The notes under the pieces: generated by a model
Seen by the model: only the letters and a program-made list of their open reading frames with translations
What the model was told of the DNA's origin: nothing
Databases searched by the model: none
Part shown: piece by piece, positions 14,210-25,996 of the stretch
How positions within the stretch are numbered: the stretch's first letter is position 1
Layout: the number at the start of each line of letters is the position of its first letter
Made by a program: the position numbers and the translations under genes
Assembly: GCA_963377175.1 (NCBI GenBank)
Contig: CAUJNA010003777.1
Span: forward strand, 201,109-265,108
Reading direction: 5' to 3'
Source: Effrenium voratum
Lineage: Eukaryota > Sar > Dinophyceae > Suessiales > Symbiodiniaceae
DNA: 64,000 nt

Positions 14210-16330
14210 TGGGTGCGCCAGAGTAGTGGCACAAAAAGACATGCAAGCAATGGAGGAACCGGGGCTCAATACAACAGTTACTTTAGTCTAGCAACCACTT
14301 TAAGTTTGATCTGAGCTTCTTTTTTTGATGTCGTACTGCTGGAGCTTGAATTTAGTTTGAGCTTCTTTTAGTGTTGCTGGATTTGAGTTTCCATTTGATG
14401 TAGCATTGCTGGAGCTTCCTGTCGAATTTGATCTGAGCTGCCATTTAGTTGATTTAGTATTGTTGAATTTGAGTTTCCATTTGATTCAATATTGCTGGAG
14501 CTTCCTTTTGAATTTGATTTGCGGTTCCATATCTTTGATTTAGTGTTGCTGGAATTGAGTTTCCATTTGATTTAGTTATGCTGGGGCTTCAATTGAATTT
14601 GTGTTGCGCTCCCATTTCTTTGATTTAGTATTGCTGGATTTGAGCTTCCGTTTGATGTACTATTGCTGATTTGAGCTTCCGGTTGTTTGATTTAGTATTG
14701 CTGGATTTCGGTGTCCATTTGATTGAGCATTGCTGGAGCTTCCTTGTGAGTTTGATTTGAGCTTCCATTTGTTTGATTTAGTATTGCTGGATGTCAGTGT
14801 CCAATTGATTGAGTATTGCTGGAGTTTCCGTTTGAAATTGATCTGAGCTTCCAATTAGTGGGCTCAATATTGTTGTATGTGAGTTTCCATTTGTAGTAGT
14901 ATTCCTGGAGCTTTCTTTTGAATTCTATTTAAGCTTCCATGTATTTGACTTAGTGTTGCTGGAATTGAGTTGCCATTTACCTTATTATTGCTGGAGCTGC
15001 CTATTGAAGCTGATTCGAGTTTCAATCGATTTTCTATTTAGTATTGTTGGGTTTGAGTTTCCATTTGATGTAGTATTGCTGGAGCTTTGATTGGAATTTG
15101 ATTCGAGCTTCCATTTCTTTCATTTAGTGTTGTTGGATTCGGGGTTCCATTTGGCTTAGTAGACTAAAGCTTCCTTTTTTGACTTGAGCTTCCATTTGTT
15201 TGATCTAGTATTGTTGGATTTGAGTCGCCAAAACTTAGTAGGCCAATGAAAGAGTGCTGCTGTAAGAGTAAAAGCGCTGGACATTGGGGACGCGGGGCTG
15301 GGGGCAGGGCACTATTCTTGTCCACCCAAACAATTGCCCTTATTCTGGTTTTGGGGAACTGTGTGGGGTAGGTACGCTTACCACGATTGTTGTGTTGCAT
15401 GTTTTGAACAAGGTGTAGGAAAGAATTTGCACTCTCAGAGTTGGGCATGTTTGTGAGGCTTCAGAGGTCACAGTTGGTGTTGGATTCTGTGACTGACAAA
15501 GTTTAGTGGGCCAATAAAAATGGCTGCTTTAACAGCAAAAAGCAATGCGCAATGTTGGTGGCTGAGGGCAGGGCACTATTCTTGTCCACCATCTTCACAA
15601 TCCTAAACAATGGCCCTTATTTCGGTTTTTGCAAATTGTGTGGGGTAGGTACGCTTGCCATGATTGTTGTTTTGCATGCATATTTTAAACAAGGTGTAGC
15701 AAAGAATTTGCATTCTGAGAGCTGGGAATGCTTCTGAGGTTTCAGAGGTCACAGATTCTGTGACTGACAATTTCGTACTTGGCTAACAAAAGGGGGGCTG
15801 CTTTTAAAGTAAAAGCAATGCACAAAGTTAAAACTCTGGGCAGGGCACTGCCGCACCATTCTTGTCCACCTAAGCAATCCTAAGCAATGGCCCTTATTCT
15901 GGTTTTGTGGAGTTGCGTGGGGCACCTTGCCCTGATTGTTGTTTTGCATTGTTTAAGCAAGGTTTAGCAAAGAATTTGCCTTTTCAGAGCTGGGGATGTT
16001 TCTGAGATAGGAAACTGCAGCCTTCAGGAGCCAGATTTGAAGCAGCCGATGCTGAGTTTGGTGGGGAACTGCAGCCTTAAAGGGCCACTCTTTGATGCAA
16101 TTTGACAAGCGCAAGCGCAAGTTGGTATGACCCAAACCTGGTTTTGAGGCGGTTACTTGTTTTTTGGAATTAAATTTTGAAAGACATCTTAATCGTGTTT
16201 TCCACACAAAAACACACGGGAAAAGCAGAGGATGCTATTCTGTTCCACTAAAACAATGGGTGGGAATCAGAATGAGAAAAATGCGAACGCTATTCAAGTC
16301 CACAGTGCTAATCAAGACCCAACATCATCC
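14210..16330 (-). repeat. Right arm of the fold-back structure
   Basis: It is the reverse complement of the left arm in reversed order: TTGCTGGAGCTTCC units at 14310-15220, then CACTATTCTTGTCCACC units to about 16000, then the segment matching 11047-11200. Divergence and indels show it is not a recent perfect palindrome. Confidence 0.8.
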
Positions 16331-17251
16331 TACGTGTGAAGGTATCAGCCCAACTGCCACATTCCAGTCTGCTTGAGTGTAATAGCGGGTTCCTGGAAAC
16401 ATCTTGCAATTATACGACCTGATTTGCACGCAAGACTGCAGGGGTTGCCAGCATGAACTTAACAAAGCTGATACTGTTTCCACTGATGAGACTAGCTTGC
16501 AGTTGTGACGCTTTCCATATTTTGCATGGGGTTTGGCACACGCAGGATTTCTTGTTGGCTCCACCTTGCTCGCGCGTTTAGAGATATGACAGTCTGCCAA
16601 GGGGACCCTTCGACTCTAAATTGCTTCGCGGGCAGTAGTGCCAGTGCCAAATGACTTGTGTAGGTAGGTTGAGCAGGCTTGCCGAATCTCAACAAGTTTG
16701 GCGGGCGATGCGGGATTAAGCTTGCTTAGTGTCGCAGGTTAAAAAGTTATAAGCTGTTGCATCAACATAGCATTGCTATTGCGGCAGGCAGTTTGTCAAT
16801 GTGGCTTAAGATGTCTGGTGTTTGAATGTTTTCCCGCGCAGTGCAACTAAAATTGCTTGAGGCGCCTAGCAATCTGGTCTCGAGGTGGTGTCATAAGCAG
16901 TTTAGCGTTTAGCGTCCCCTGGGCCCGTGCAAAAACCTGGTTTTTGGTTAAAAACCTGGTTTTTGCAGAATCTCAAAAACAACCCATGTTTTTCATGGTT
17001 GCGAGGGCCACAGGTAGTTGGTTACGCTTGAAGGTCAACTAGAGTTGCGTGCATTTGTCTCGATGCGTAGAGCTCCAGACAGCATGTCTAGAGCTCCATG
17101 TCTGCTCCTTTTGCCAGGCCAAGTGTGGTATGACAGATTTCGGGTGATGTATCTTTTTGTGTGATTCAAACAGCACCTTGGATCACGATCGATTAGTTGT
17201 CCCTCTGGTGAGGTAAGGGGACATGTTGTGTCAGGTTGTTTGCGCCTCGAG

Positions 17252-17331
17252 GTGGACGATGGACGGATTAGTGCACTTCCACAACGAGACGCATATAATG
17301 ACGTCCATCCCCACCAGCGAGTACGATGACG
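17252..17331 (+). CDS. Candidate exon, unknown protein
   Basis: Eighty bases from CCTCGAG|G to GC donor GCAGGA read WTMDGLVHFHNETHIMTSIP then TSEYDD. It enters in phase 2 and leaves in phase 1, and contains one N-glycosylation sequon (NET). It lies just outside the right end of the 7.5-kb fold-back structure and just before a (GT)n tract. Confidence 0.5.
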
Positions 17332-17340
17332 GCAGGAGCC

Positions 17341-17382
17341 GGTGTGTGTGTGTGTGTGTGTGGGTGTGTGTGTGTGTGTGTT
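17341..17382. repeat. (GT)n microsatellite
   Basis: GTGTGTG tract with one GGG interruption, following a candidate exon. Confidence 0.95.
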
Positions 17383-18044
17383 TCCGCGAAGGTCTGTTCT
17401 TCCTGCCTGCAACATAATATGTGTGTGATTTGTTGAATGGTAGTTGTTGTTCAATTTGAGAAAACACGTTGGTTTACAGGCGAGCCTGTTTTTTTTTTAC
17501 TTAGAATGAAGCTCCCGATTTTACATGGTTCGAAGTTTGGGCAGACCCCTTCAACAACAAGTTCTTGTGACTTTTCTCCTATCCCAAGGGACTCTATGGA
17601 GCACTTGAGCAGCAGCACCAGCCGCGGTACAGTAATCTGAATCGGTCTTTTGACTCTTTGCGTTTTCCCTTTCATTCTTTCTTTTTTGAACTTCAGAACT
17701 AGCCCGAAATGTGGGCTGTAGCAATGGGTCGCTCGCTTGCCCCATTTGCAGAGACCACAAAAGGGAAGCAGAAAAGTTGAGTCACTTCCCGGAAAGGTCT
17801 CGATAAAATTGTTCACAGATTTAATGACCTTTAGTTTACCTCGGAATGTGACATCCGGTATGTGTGAAGAAAGGGTGAAAATAGGGGGCATCCGCCAACC
17901 TTATAATCATGGTCTCCTGTTGATTTCCCCGTGAAAGAAAAAACTATCTACCAACATAAGGGGCTAAAGAATAGCTATCTCCCGTAATCATGACTCATCA
18001 CTCCCCCCACAAACCCATCTTAATCATTTAGCCCAGTGTACTAT

Positions 18045-18153
18045 TCTTCCATTTGCTTAAGATTCTATTTATTGTCCCCTGTGGGTTTAAAGGGAATCTA
18101 TCACTACTGGAAATATTACTTATTTGTTCCAGGGGTTTTAATCAAATGGAAGT
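18045..18153 (+). mobile_element. Family D TIR element, copy 1
   Basis: From TTCTTCCATTTGCTTAAG to TTAATCAAATGGAAGTA. Shares GGGAATCTATC and the CCCCTG(T/G)GGGTTT interior with copy 2. It ends 30 bases before a candidate exon. Confidence 0.78.
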
Positions 18154-18184
18154 ATTTCTTTCAGCTTCGGTTTCGTTTCGCGAG

Positions 18185-18224
18185 GAACCAGAGCTCCCGG
18201 CTGCAGCTGCTGCCTAATCGGCGG
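18185..18224 (+). CDS. Candidate exon, unknown protein
   Basis: From CGCGAG|G, entering in phase 2, it reads NQSSRLQLLPNRR to GC donor GCGGTC. The frame stays open through AVKVMLPPPRGSPGSSESPN, so the exon may be longer (to about 18290). It follows a family D TIR element by 30 bases. Confidence 0.45.
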
Positions 18225-19078
18225 GCGGTCAAGGTGATGTTGCCGCCGCCGCGGGGAAGCCCGGGTTCGAGCGAGTCCCCGAACACCAAGCAGACATGTT
18301 GCCACGGAATGGTTCTAGGGGTTGATTCCAATTCCATTCTTTTAAGCCATCGTTCTTTTCAAAAACCAGCCATTTCTCCAGGGTTTTGGTGGTTTTCTAG
18401 AAAGAATGATCTCTGGAAAGAATGGGGAAGTTACCCCTAGAATGGTGGGGCTTTTGGTTTGACACCGCGGCTATTTGGTGGGACCCGTTCCCTCAATTTG
18501 AGACCAGCCGGGGTCCATCCTTCGCAAGACATGGGTTTGGGTCCTTGGGGGTGGCCGCAGAAATCAGCCATCAAAAACCGGGTAGATGAACGGTCGTAAC
18601 GGTCGCAAGTGTCATTTTGTTGGATCAAGTGTATTTTCAGATTTGGGTTTTGGAGGCAGGTATGCTTGTATAATCCACCAACATAAGCTTGTAAGGCAAT
18701 GTATACCCCGTAGATCAGCGGTACATATCATATTCTGACAAATCAGGTCCCTTTCATTTATCCTGAAGGAGTAACGCAGTCTGTGCATATATGCTTATAT
18801 TGTTTGTACATTGCTTACGTTCGCTTCCCTTGACCAGTCAAGACGGATTCCACAAAAGCCCATGTAATTACTCCCATGAAACCCGAGGCTTAAGGTTGAT
18901 TTGGTGCAACCCTAAGAATCAGTTGTGTTTGGGCCCCAGGTCGGCGTCCTTTGCTTGGTGTAATCAGGCTTGCGGGGGGGTTAGAGATGGCCAAAAGGCA
19001 AGGGCTCAAAGTCAGTCTTGGGGTCCTTTCCCCCAGTTTGGAGGGCTCGAACCTGGATGTGTTGAACACAATGTGTTG

Positions 19079-19146
19079 CCATCACCATCACCACCAGCAC
19101 CATCACCATCATCATCATCATCATCATCATCATCGTCATCATCATC
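19079..19146. repeat. (CAT/CAC)n trinucleotide tract
   Basis: CATCACCATCACCACC then a run of ATC units; poly-His and poly-Asp frames come from this. Confidence 0.95.
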
Positions 19147-19276
19147 CCAGTTGCCCAGTGGTGCCCTTTTCCCTTTTTTTGGGAAGGGTTCCGATTCCTT
19201 GAAAGTCAACCAACCGCAAAAACATGGATGCCCCCTTTTTTCCCCATGAAAATCCACTGGGCATCTGAGTCATCAT

Positions 19277-19397
19277 CTAGGTCCCCCAGTAGTGCCTTTC
19301 TTACCTTTTTTTTGGGGAGGGTTCCCCTACTAAAATAGACAAAACAGAAAAAAGATCGGGTACACTTATTCTAAGCTCTCAAATCTGGAGGACCTAG
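19277..19397 (+). mobile_element. Family A TIR element, copy 1
   Basis: Begins CTAGGTCCCCCAGTAGTGCC and ends TCTGGAGGACCTAG. The ends are imperfect inverted repeats; the body holds the family signature GGGTTCCCCTACTAAAATAG. 121 bp, the most diverged copy. Confidence 0.75.
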
Positions 19398-19423
19398 TCA
19401 TGGTTTGCATGGCTTCGCTCGCG

Positions 19424-19459
19424 TTTGCGCGGCGTTTGCGCGGCGTTTGCGCGGCGTTC
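19424..19459. repeat. 11-bp tandem repeat in a GC-rich island
   Basis: Three copies of GCGTTTGCGCG. The island continues to about 19590 and may include an exon, but frames on both strands are open and no splice motif decides between them. Confidence 0.8.
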
Positions 19460-20444
19460 GCTTCGATCTCTCAGGGGCGGCACCCTGCTGCGTCCGGGAC
19501 GCCGCTTCAGGGTGACCTTGGCAGCCGGGGCGCTGCAGGAGCCGAAGCGCCGAAGCGCCGATGCGCCGAAGGAACCGCCCCTTCTGGTTTTCGGTTGAAA
19601 GTGCCGAAACCGGAAGGAGCATCTCATGAACATAGGTGTCCTTTATAGGTTTGGTTAAACATAGATGGCACTGCTTAGATGGGGTGTATTTATTCCATTT
19701 GCCAGGGCCATCTATTTTGCAAAAGGCCACCTATGCTCGTGAACTTGTCTGGAGTGGGGGCTTGTGGCAGTACTGCAATTGGTTTCACCTCGTCCTTTTG
19801 GTCAAACCAAAAGAAACTTCACCATTGTTGGGGTCCTGCTGTGAGACGTACCCAATATGTGCCATGGTCAGAGCACACTTTGCGCTTTATTAGGGATGGG
19901 CATGGACGTGTCAAATTGGCAATTCCATGTGTAATCCTCCAGCCCAGGTTTTAGCAGCAAGCTTTTGATGGACCTTCTGCGCCAAGAGGTGATTGCCGCA
20001 ACGCACGTATATCTTACCCGCAGCACACTGATGCTTTGGCCTTGCTGGGCGGTGCGTCGTGGCTGACGGATGGGCGACGGCAACTGGAGCCAAGCAAGGA
20101 CACGTAGCGAGCGCCATATATAGCGCGACGAGCCACGAATGCCGCCGGAAGCCAACAAGGTGCTCGACATGCTCCCGGGTGGGCGACGAGGCCTTCGACC
20201 GCTGGGTATTTGCTCGGTGTTGTTGTTCTTTGCTTTTCGGGTGTTAACGTAAGGGAGGGGCATGGACATTTTGATAGGAATAAATAAACAAAGACACCGG
20301 GAGCTAAGGAGTTTTGCCCATGGCACATATACTGATTCAGGGCCATAGGATGGGGAGCCTTTGCAGCAACACTGAATCGCCACTAGTGGCTCATAGGAGC
20401 CATTAATTAAGGACCCTGTCGGGCCACAACCCTCCCATTAGATA

Positions 20445-20760
20445 GATTCCCCTTTGGGTGACCTGCCGAGTTGGTCCATAGTCAACTTCTAGTCAAGTGT
20501 CTTCATTTCACAGGCCGAGAAAGTCAACGTTGGATGGCCGAAGGGCTCAAAGAGACGTTCGTCTCAAAGGGGACCCCTTTTGGCTTAAGGAAAACCAAGA
20601 GGGATTCCCCTTTGGGTGACCTGCCGAGTTGGTCCATAGTCAACTTCTAGTCAAGTGTCTTCATTTCACAGGCCGAGAAAGTCAACGTTGGATGGCCGAA
20701 GGGCTCAAACAGACGTTCGTCTCAAAGGGGACCCCTTTTGGCTTAAGGAAAACCAAGAGG
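20445..20760 (+). repeat. Near-perfect tandem duplication, 2 x 158 bp
   Basis: Copies at 20445-20602 and 20603-20760 appear to differ by a single base (AAAGAGACG against AAACAGACG). Each copy holds the palindromic text AAAGGGGACCCCTTTT. Confidence 0.93.
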
Positions 20761-20943
20761 ACGCCAGCCATTTTAGAAGGCCCGTAATTTTGAGACACAC
20801 CTACATTGCTCTACTGCTATTCTTTGGACTTTAACTTTTTGGATTCCCCTCATATTTCCTTTTAACCCGCAAAAAGTTTAACTTTTTGCTGGGGCATCTA
20901 CAGCACCCAAGATGGAGGACGGCCGCAAAAAGGTTTGCGCCAG

Positions 20944-21003
20944 GACTTGGTGCTGGGCAACATCAGCGCCGCCATGCGCGTGGACTTCACCTGCCTGCCC
21001 GGA
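20944..21003 (+). CDS. Candidate exon, unknown protein
   Basis: Twenty codons (DLVLGNISAAMRVDFTCLPG), phase 0 to 0, from GCGCCAG|G to GC donor GCCCAG, in a clear GC peak. The frame is open a little further on both sides. The family is not recognised. Confidence 0.52.
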
Positions 21004-23297
21004 GCCCAGCTTTGGAGGGTAATTACCCTCTTTTGGGGTAGGTTTCAAGGGAAGCCAAAAGGACAACCTTAAATTCAAAGTCAGGTCAAAGGTTTAGGGT
21101 GTAGAGAAAAAGGGTTTCCCTTAATTGTTTAGGTGACAACCGCCATTTATGTCCCCGTTATCTTGACAATGCTTGACACTGGCCCGTCTATGTAAGCTGG
21201 GTTCCAGCCGGTTTCATGCCACCTTGTTGAACAATGACTGGATTCCCTCCAGAGTGGTAGTGAATTCCTGTCCAAGTTCCTATAATTCCCTGTTTTCATT
21301 ACATTCAACATTTGTTTGGCAAATGTAGGCTGAGTTTCATCCCGGGTGATGCTTCAAGGGGAAATCAGGGAACCCAGCAGAATGAGAACACAGGATTTAT
21401 GGGCTCCTATTCTTAACCGTGGAGTTTCTGGAGCCCTTGTGATGGGACGACCATTTGCGTGGCAAACCCGCAGTTTGGACAGTTTTCGGGCAATCCCCTC
21501 ACGTAGGAAGATTGGCTCAGTCCTAACTCAATCGACCTGTTCAATTTCCACTCAGAGTTGATGTCAGCCCTTTGGATGTTGTCCACCTCAAAACAATGGG
21601 GTTGATGACAGCCCTGTGAAGAATCTGTTGGCACTTTGGATGTTGGATGGGTTGTCCACCTCAAAACCATAGGGTAGGTGAAGAATCTGTTGGCACGTTG
21701 TTTTGGTCTCCAAGTCTTGAGCTTTCTTTCATGAGCCCCTTTGTCCCACGACGTGCCGACGGAGCCCATGGGGTGGTCACAATCAATTCTTGGTGTCGTT
21801 TGGTTGCTGTTTGAAACGTCACCTTTTGAATCCATTCGCGGTGTCAACCAAATGGGGCTGTGTCCCTCTTTGGTAGGCGATGCTTTTGGGGGCCCTGGTT
21901 GCTTTTCGCCAAACCGAAGGGACACCGCGGCTCAGGGCGAACGACTACGGCACGGTGGGGCCCTTTATGATGGCAGCAGACGTGAGGCAAACTGAGGCAC
22001 CGATCCGGGGGATCAGCTCTGGGTACATAAGATGCTCACCGATCGGGCGGCGGCGACCCAGACCTTGGAGAGTCCACAAGACTTGAAGTCCCGGATTGGA
22101 CGTTGTTTTCCGTTTGTCCTGTCAAAACTAACTAAAGGCTAACCCGGGAAAAAACAAAAACTACAAAAAATGATAAAACACGAGAGAGGTGCACCTCAGC
22201 CTTTGACCAATCAACAAAATATGCGACAGATTCTGGCAACAATTCGACATGAACCTGGAATATACGTTCAAAATAGATTCCAATACTGATCCGCCTCTAG
22301 GAAAACTAGTTGGATCTGATTCCTAGAGAGTTTCTGCGCAAGAGGAGGGCTCCTTCACATGTTGGAAAACAAACCAACATGTGGCAAGAGAGTTCAGTTC
22401 AAAGCTCAAGAAGTGAGTAACGGTTAGGGGATGGTACCAACACAAACCCAATCGGCGCAGGCGTTACCATGCCGGGTGCTTTTTGGGGATCTTCCATGGG
22501 AGCTTTTTGCAGACTCCAAACTGGTCAGGTTGGTGCCCAATCTGGTATCGCTTTGTTACACCCCTCAATTGTTTGGGAATCTTCCGTGGCTATGTAACTC
22601 AGTTTGAAGTTGCCCTAGGGTTTGTCCAATGACTTTGTTTGCATTTCGATCTGGTTCTCTCTGCCTTCTATTTGCATGTCTTTGTGTAGTCCGGAGTCAT
22701 GGAGGAGACAAATTGGTTTGTTTGTTTTTTGGGGGGGGGCCCTGTTTTTGAAGGTTTTCAAGGACACACCCACATTGGTGTGCCCTGAATGAGACATGTC
22801 CTCAAATACTTTGGACCAAGTCCATTTCGTACCAGTTATTGGATAAGGCATCATGAATACTGGGATCAACCACCTACCGGTGCGGGATGTTGTCCATCTA
22901 CAGTATGGCACAGGATTCGGTTTCAACCTTACACGGACGTGTCCCATTGTTGATGGTACTTACACCTTTGGTCAGAGTTTCAAAGGGAACCCAAAGCAAC
23001 ACTCATTTTGGCAGCCCAGCTCTGCACAAAGCCCACGTTTTGTTCTTTCGTGCCAAGGCGGACATGTGCGTGGCACATGGGTTCATGTCTAAGAATCGGT
23101 GGGTGTTCTGTGGGCGTCCCTTGTCCCAGGCAGTCATCACAAGGCCACAGCCCAGAATCACAGCCCCTAGCCAAGAGCAGCTTCTCTTGGCGGCTGTTAC
23201 TATTCCGCGGTTCGGGGGGGGGGGGGGGAGACCTTGTGTGAGTTTTGGTCATAGCATATCTAGTCTAGTTTACATTCCGGAGCATGTGGCTCACTAA
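21004..23297. other. Intron or intergenic stretch
   Basis: Holds the tandem repeat at 21555-21700 and a poly-G run at about 23214-23228. A weak GC rise at 21930-22080 has no frame I would call. Confidence 0.5.
21555..21700. repeat. Imperfect tandem repeat, about 80 bp
   Basis: GGATGTTGTCCACCTCAAAAC, GGGTTGTCCACCTCAAAACC, GTGAAGAATCTGTTGGCAC and CAGCCCT each occur twice. Confidence 0.75.
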
Positions 23298-23403
23298 ACT
23301 TCCAGTTGCTTAAGATGATTGTTATTTCCCCCTGGTGGTTTTACAGGGAATCTATCGCTAATGGAAGTATGTTTGTGTCCTGGGGACTTAAGCAAATGGA
23401 GGT
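23298..23403 (+). mobile_element. Family D TIR element, copy 2
   Basis: From ACTTCCAGTTGCTTAAG to ACTTAAGCAAATGGAGGT; the inverted ends match with few differences, and the interior matches copy 1. Confidence 0.78.
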
Positions 23404-23531
23404 AAATGTCGAACAACTGCCAAGGACTCGGTAAGTTAATTTTGTCCTTTACTTTAACCGAATTTCTGTTGATTCTTTTTGGCCGTGGCCCCTGTCTCTC
23501 CTAAGCCGCGGCCAAACGCCAAGCTTCACAG

Positions 23532-23608
23532 GTGCCTGGTTCGCAGCACATCTTCCACTTCTGGTACAGCGAGGAGAGCCACAGCCAGGGTCCAATCGAC
23601 TTCCTTCA
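23532..23608 (+). CDS. Candidate exon, unknown protein, possible C-terminus
   Basis: It starts after TTCACAG|G and reads VPGSQHIFHFWYSEESHSQG then PIDFLQ. Either it ends at GC donor GCAGTA (23609), or the frame continues one Gln to a TAA stop at 23613-23615 and this is a last exon. A family D element lies 130 bases upstream. Confidence 0.5.
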
Positions 23609-24866
23609 GCAGTAAATCAAGGGACCCCCCGATTTTCTTGCCCGACTTCATTCAAGTTACCTTTTTGATGATTTGTTTGAATTCCTTCAATTCATCATAC
23701 AATTCTTGTGCCTCATGTTCATCTCCATTTCAACCAGCAAACACCCGATGTTTTTCAGGGGCTCCACTCGTTTGGCCCTGCCTTGATCGCGTGGCCGGAT
23801 TCTGCCGCATCAGTTTCGTTGCCACAAGAAGGCTCACCATTTTGTGGGGGGGCCACGCAGTGTCGCCCTCAGGAAAGTCGGGATCCTGTCCAGGGTCGCA
23901 TTGTCAAGGGAACCATACTCGAGTGCTTCTCAGCTACCTCCAATGGGGTCCAGTGGTGTATTTCTTGCCCGCTTTCTCAAGGCTTGGGTTGATGTACATG
24001 TAGACCCGGGGTCTTTGGGGTAAGGCCTTAGGCTGTTGATCCTAGACTGTCACTTGCATATTCAATGGTTGGTTTGTGTGCTGAAATGGACGGGTAAATT
24101 GGATATGTGTAGAACTATGATGTTAGCTAAGTCGGGGCAGAAGCGCACCCTATGCAAAGGTGACCAGACTCGCTGATGATACATGCTTGGTCTACCGCTA
24201 GGCTTCCTGATGGATTCTGCGCTGACAAAAACATGATGTGTGAGGCGGATATCAAGCCCCAGAACCCTAGCACGGACTTTCTCTGGATGATCTTGGCAAA
24301 AAGGGAAGCAAGCCACATCTTTCCAAAGCCATGAAGACCTTGCTGTGAAGCCCGCTTTCTAGGCAGTCAACAACGAGAAAGGAATGTTGGTGGCAGGACC
24401 CTGAGGGGTTAATTTGCCATTTTGTTCCACAGTTCTTTCCTTAAAAAGCCTGGCGGTTGTGGTTTTGTGGGATTCCTGAAAGCGAGGGCCGAAGAAACCT
24501 GGATGTTTCCACTAGACGTGGGGTGGCACCTTAGGGTCAAATGCAAGAGAGTAGAACGAGCTTCCTAAATTGTTGGAACAAGGGTATCGCAATTTGCCCA
24601 GGAAAAAGGGGACGAATCCGCTGATGAATTCACGAATCTCGTACTCGGAGACGTGATTTTCGAATCATCCCCCGAATCCTGTCTAGATTACATCCCCGAC
24701 AAAGTGGCTGTTCATCAAAACTCTGTACCCCTGATAAATATCAACATAGATGGTACATGGGCGTTCATCCGCCCCAAAATGGCTCGCCATAGGATATGAC
24801 CCACCAAGTGAGCCCGAGGTGAACAAGGGCTGTGGGCATCCGCCCCCTTGGGAACGGTTGGGTCAG

Positions 24867-24921
24867 GACCTCGTGAAGAGCTCAGACCAGAAGCCACCGG
24901 TGGAGCTTCTACGTCCTTCAG
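24867..24921 (+). CDS. Candidate exon, unknown protein
   Basis: Fifty-five bases from GGTCAG|G to GC donor GCGCAG encode DLVKSSDQKPPVELLRPS, phase 0 to 1. The family is not recognised. Confidence 0.4.
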
Positions 24922-25961
24922 GCGCAGAGCCTCCCTCACCCCCTAAGGCCCGACCTGAACTCGGGCCATGTTCTGTGGTTGTCATGTATCTAAGTCACAT
25001 ACTATTGATGTTACACCAAGTGATAAGAAATAGCAAACTAATATAGCGAAGCATGTTGATGATACATCTTCAATCAAGTTTTTGTTTTTCCATGCCTAAC
25101 ATCACATGCAGTTGGATGATGATCATTCGATATTGAACCAAGGGACTGCTCTTCAATATGCCATAGTCACAGGGATGGGCCACAATGAAGAGCCCTCAAG
25201 CTCAAGGGAGGTCATTCATGTGAAGCCAGGGGTTGGCCCCTTGTCCTTTGCGACACTGAAGTACTGTCCTTCTTCCGGAAAGGCTGTGAGTGCTTGTCCG
25301 TCTTTCGTAGAGGATATCTGGGGTTCTCCTCCAAAAACACATCATATTTGAGGGTTGACTAGATACGCAAAACTAAGAATGATATTTTCTGTGTACCCCA
25401 GATGTTGGCCGAGATAAGGGATAGCCAGGGATTCACTGCCTCCTCACAAACACGACGGGTCACACGCGTACGAACAAAATCGCTTAATCAAAGGCCCGCT
25501 TGCCTGCCTGGCTGGCATGTTGTCTCTGTTGTGAGATGCTAATCTTTGTGCTTTGAATAGAAGGGAGGCCAAAAGGAAAGCCATACTTTTTGGGTTGCTA
25601 GTTTTGGAGGTTTGGTCAACATTTCCAGATTTGTCTACGGTCCATTTGGGGCTTGGGACATGAGGGTCAAGCTCGAATGTCGCTAGAGAAAGAGGAGGGC
25701 GAACTCAATTTGTCCCAAGTCCCATGTGTTTGGGAACCGCATATGTCAAGAGCTACTCACATGTTCTGTGATGCGGTGGATGCCCTATACTGCAAACAAC
25801 CGAAATTTGCAGGAATTGTGGTTTACTGCGATGAGTTTACTCGCAGAGTTCAGGGCATCGGTTGCCTTTCACAGTCAACTTGTAAAGATGGGAACCAAAA
25901 TCGTTGCGACAAAGGGGACCATGTTGCCACCAAGCATTGAGGGCCGGGGGGCAGGGTTCAG

Positions 25962-25996
25962 GAGGTCCGGGCCGAAGGTCTGGGTCGCCCTGTCAG
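25962..25996 (+). CDS. Candidate short exon, unknown protein
   Basis: Thirty-five bases from GTTCAG|G to GC donor GCGACG read RSGPKVWVALS. The frame stays open beyond (GDVVQVPGES), and an alternative frame (EVRAEGLG...) is open too. Low certainty. Confidence 0.33.

Larger units (their letters stand above)
9536..17014. mobile_element. 7.5-kb fold-back structure with long inverted arms of tandem subrepeats
   Basis: The outer ends are inverted copies: an ACCATGAAAAA/AAACCAGGTTTTT-rich end at 9536-9610 matches the reverse complement of 16925-17014. The inner arms (about 11047-13170 and 14210-16330) are reverse complements of each other in order. Each runs from a TAGTGTTGGGTCTTGATTAG-like segment, through about four copies of a 247-282-bp unit, then a field of roughly 120-bp units, to a segment holding GAGCCCCGG. 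Long inverted repeats made of tandem subrepeats are typical of fold-back transposons. The target-site duplication and any transposase were not identified. Confidence 0.75.

Noticed and set aside
18250..18290. CCCGGGTTCGAGCGAGTCCC as a tRNA T-arm
   Set aside because: No acceptor, D-arm or anticodon arm can be placed around it; it lies in a candidate exon.
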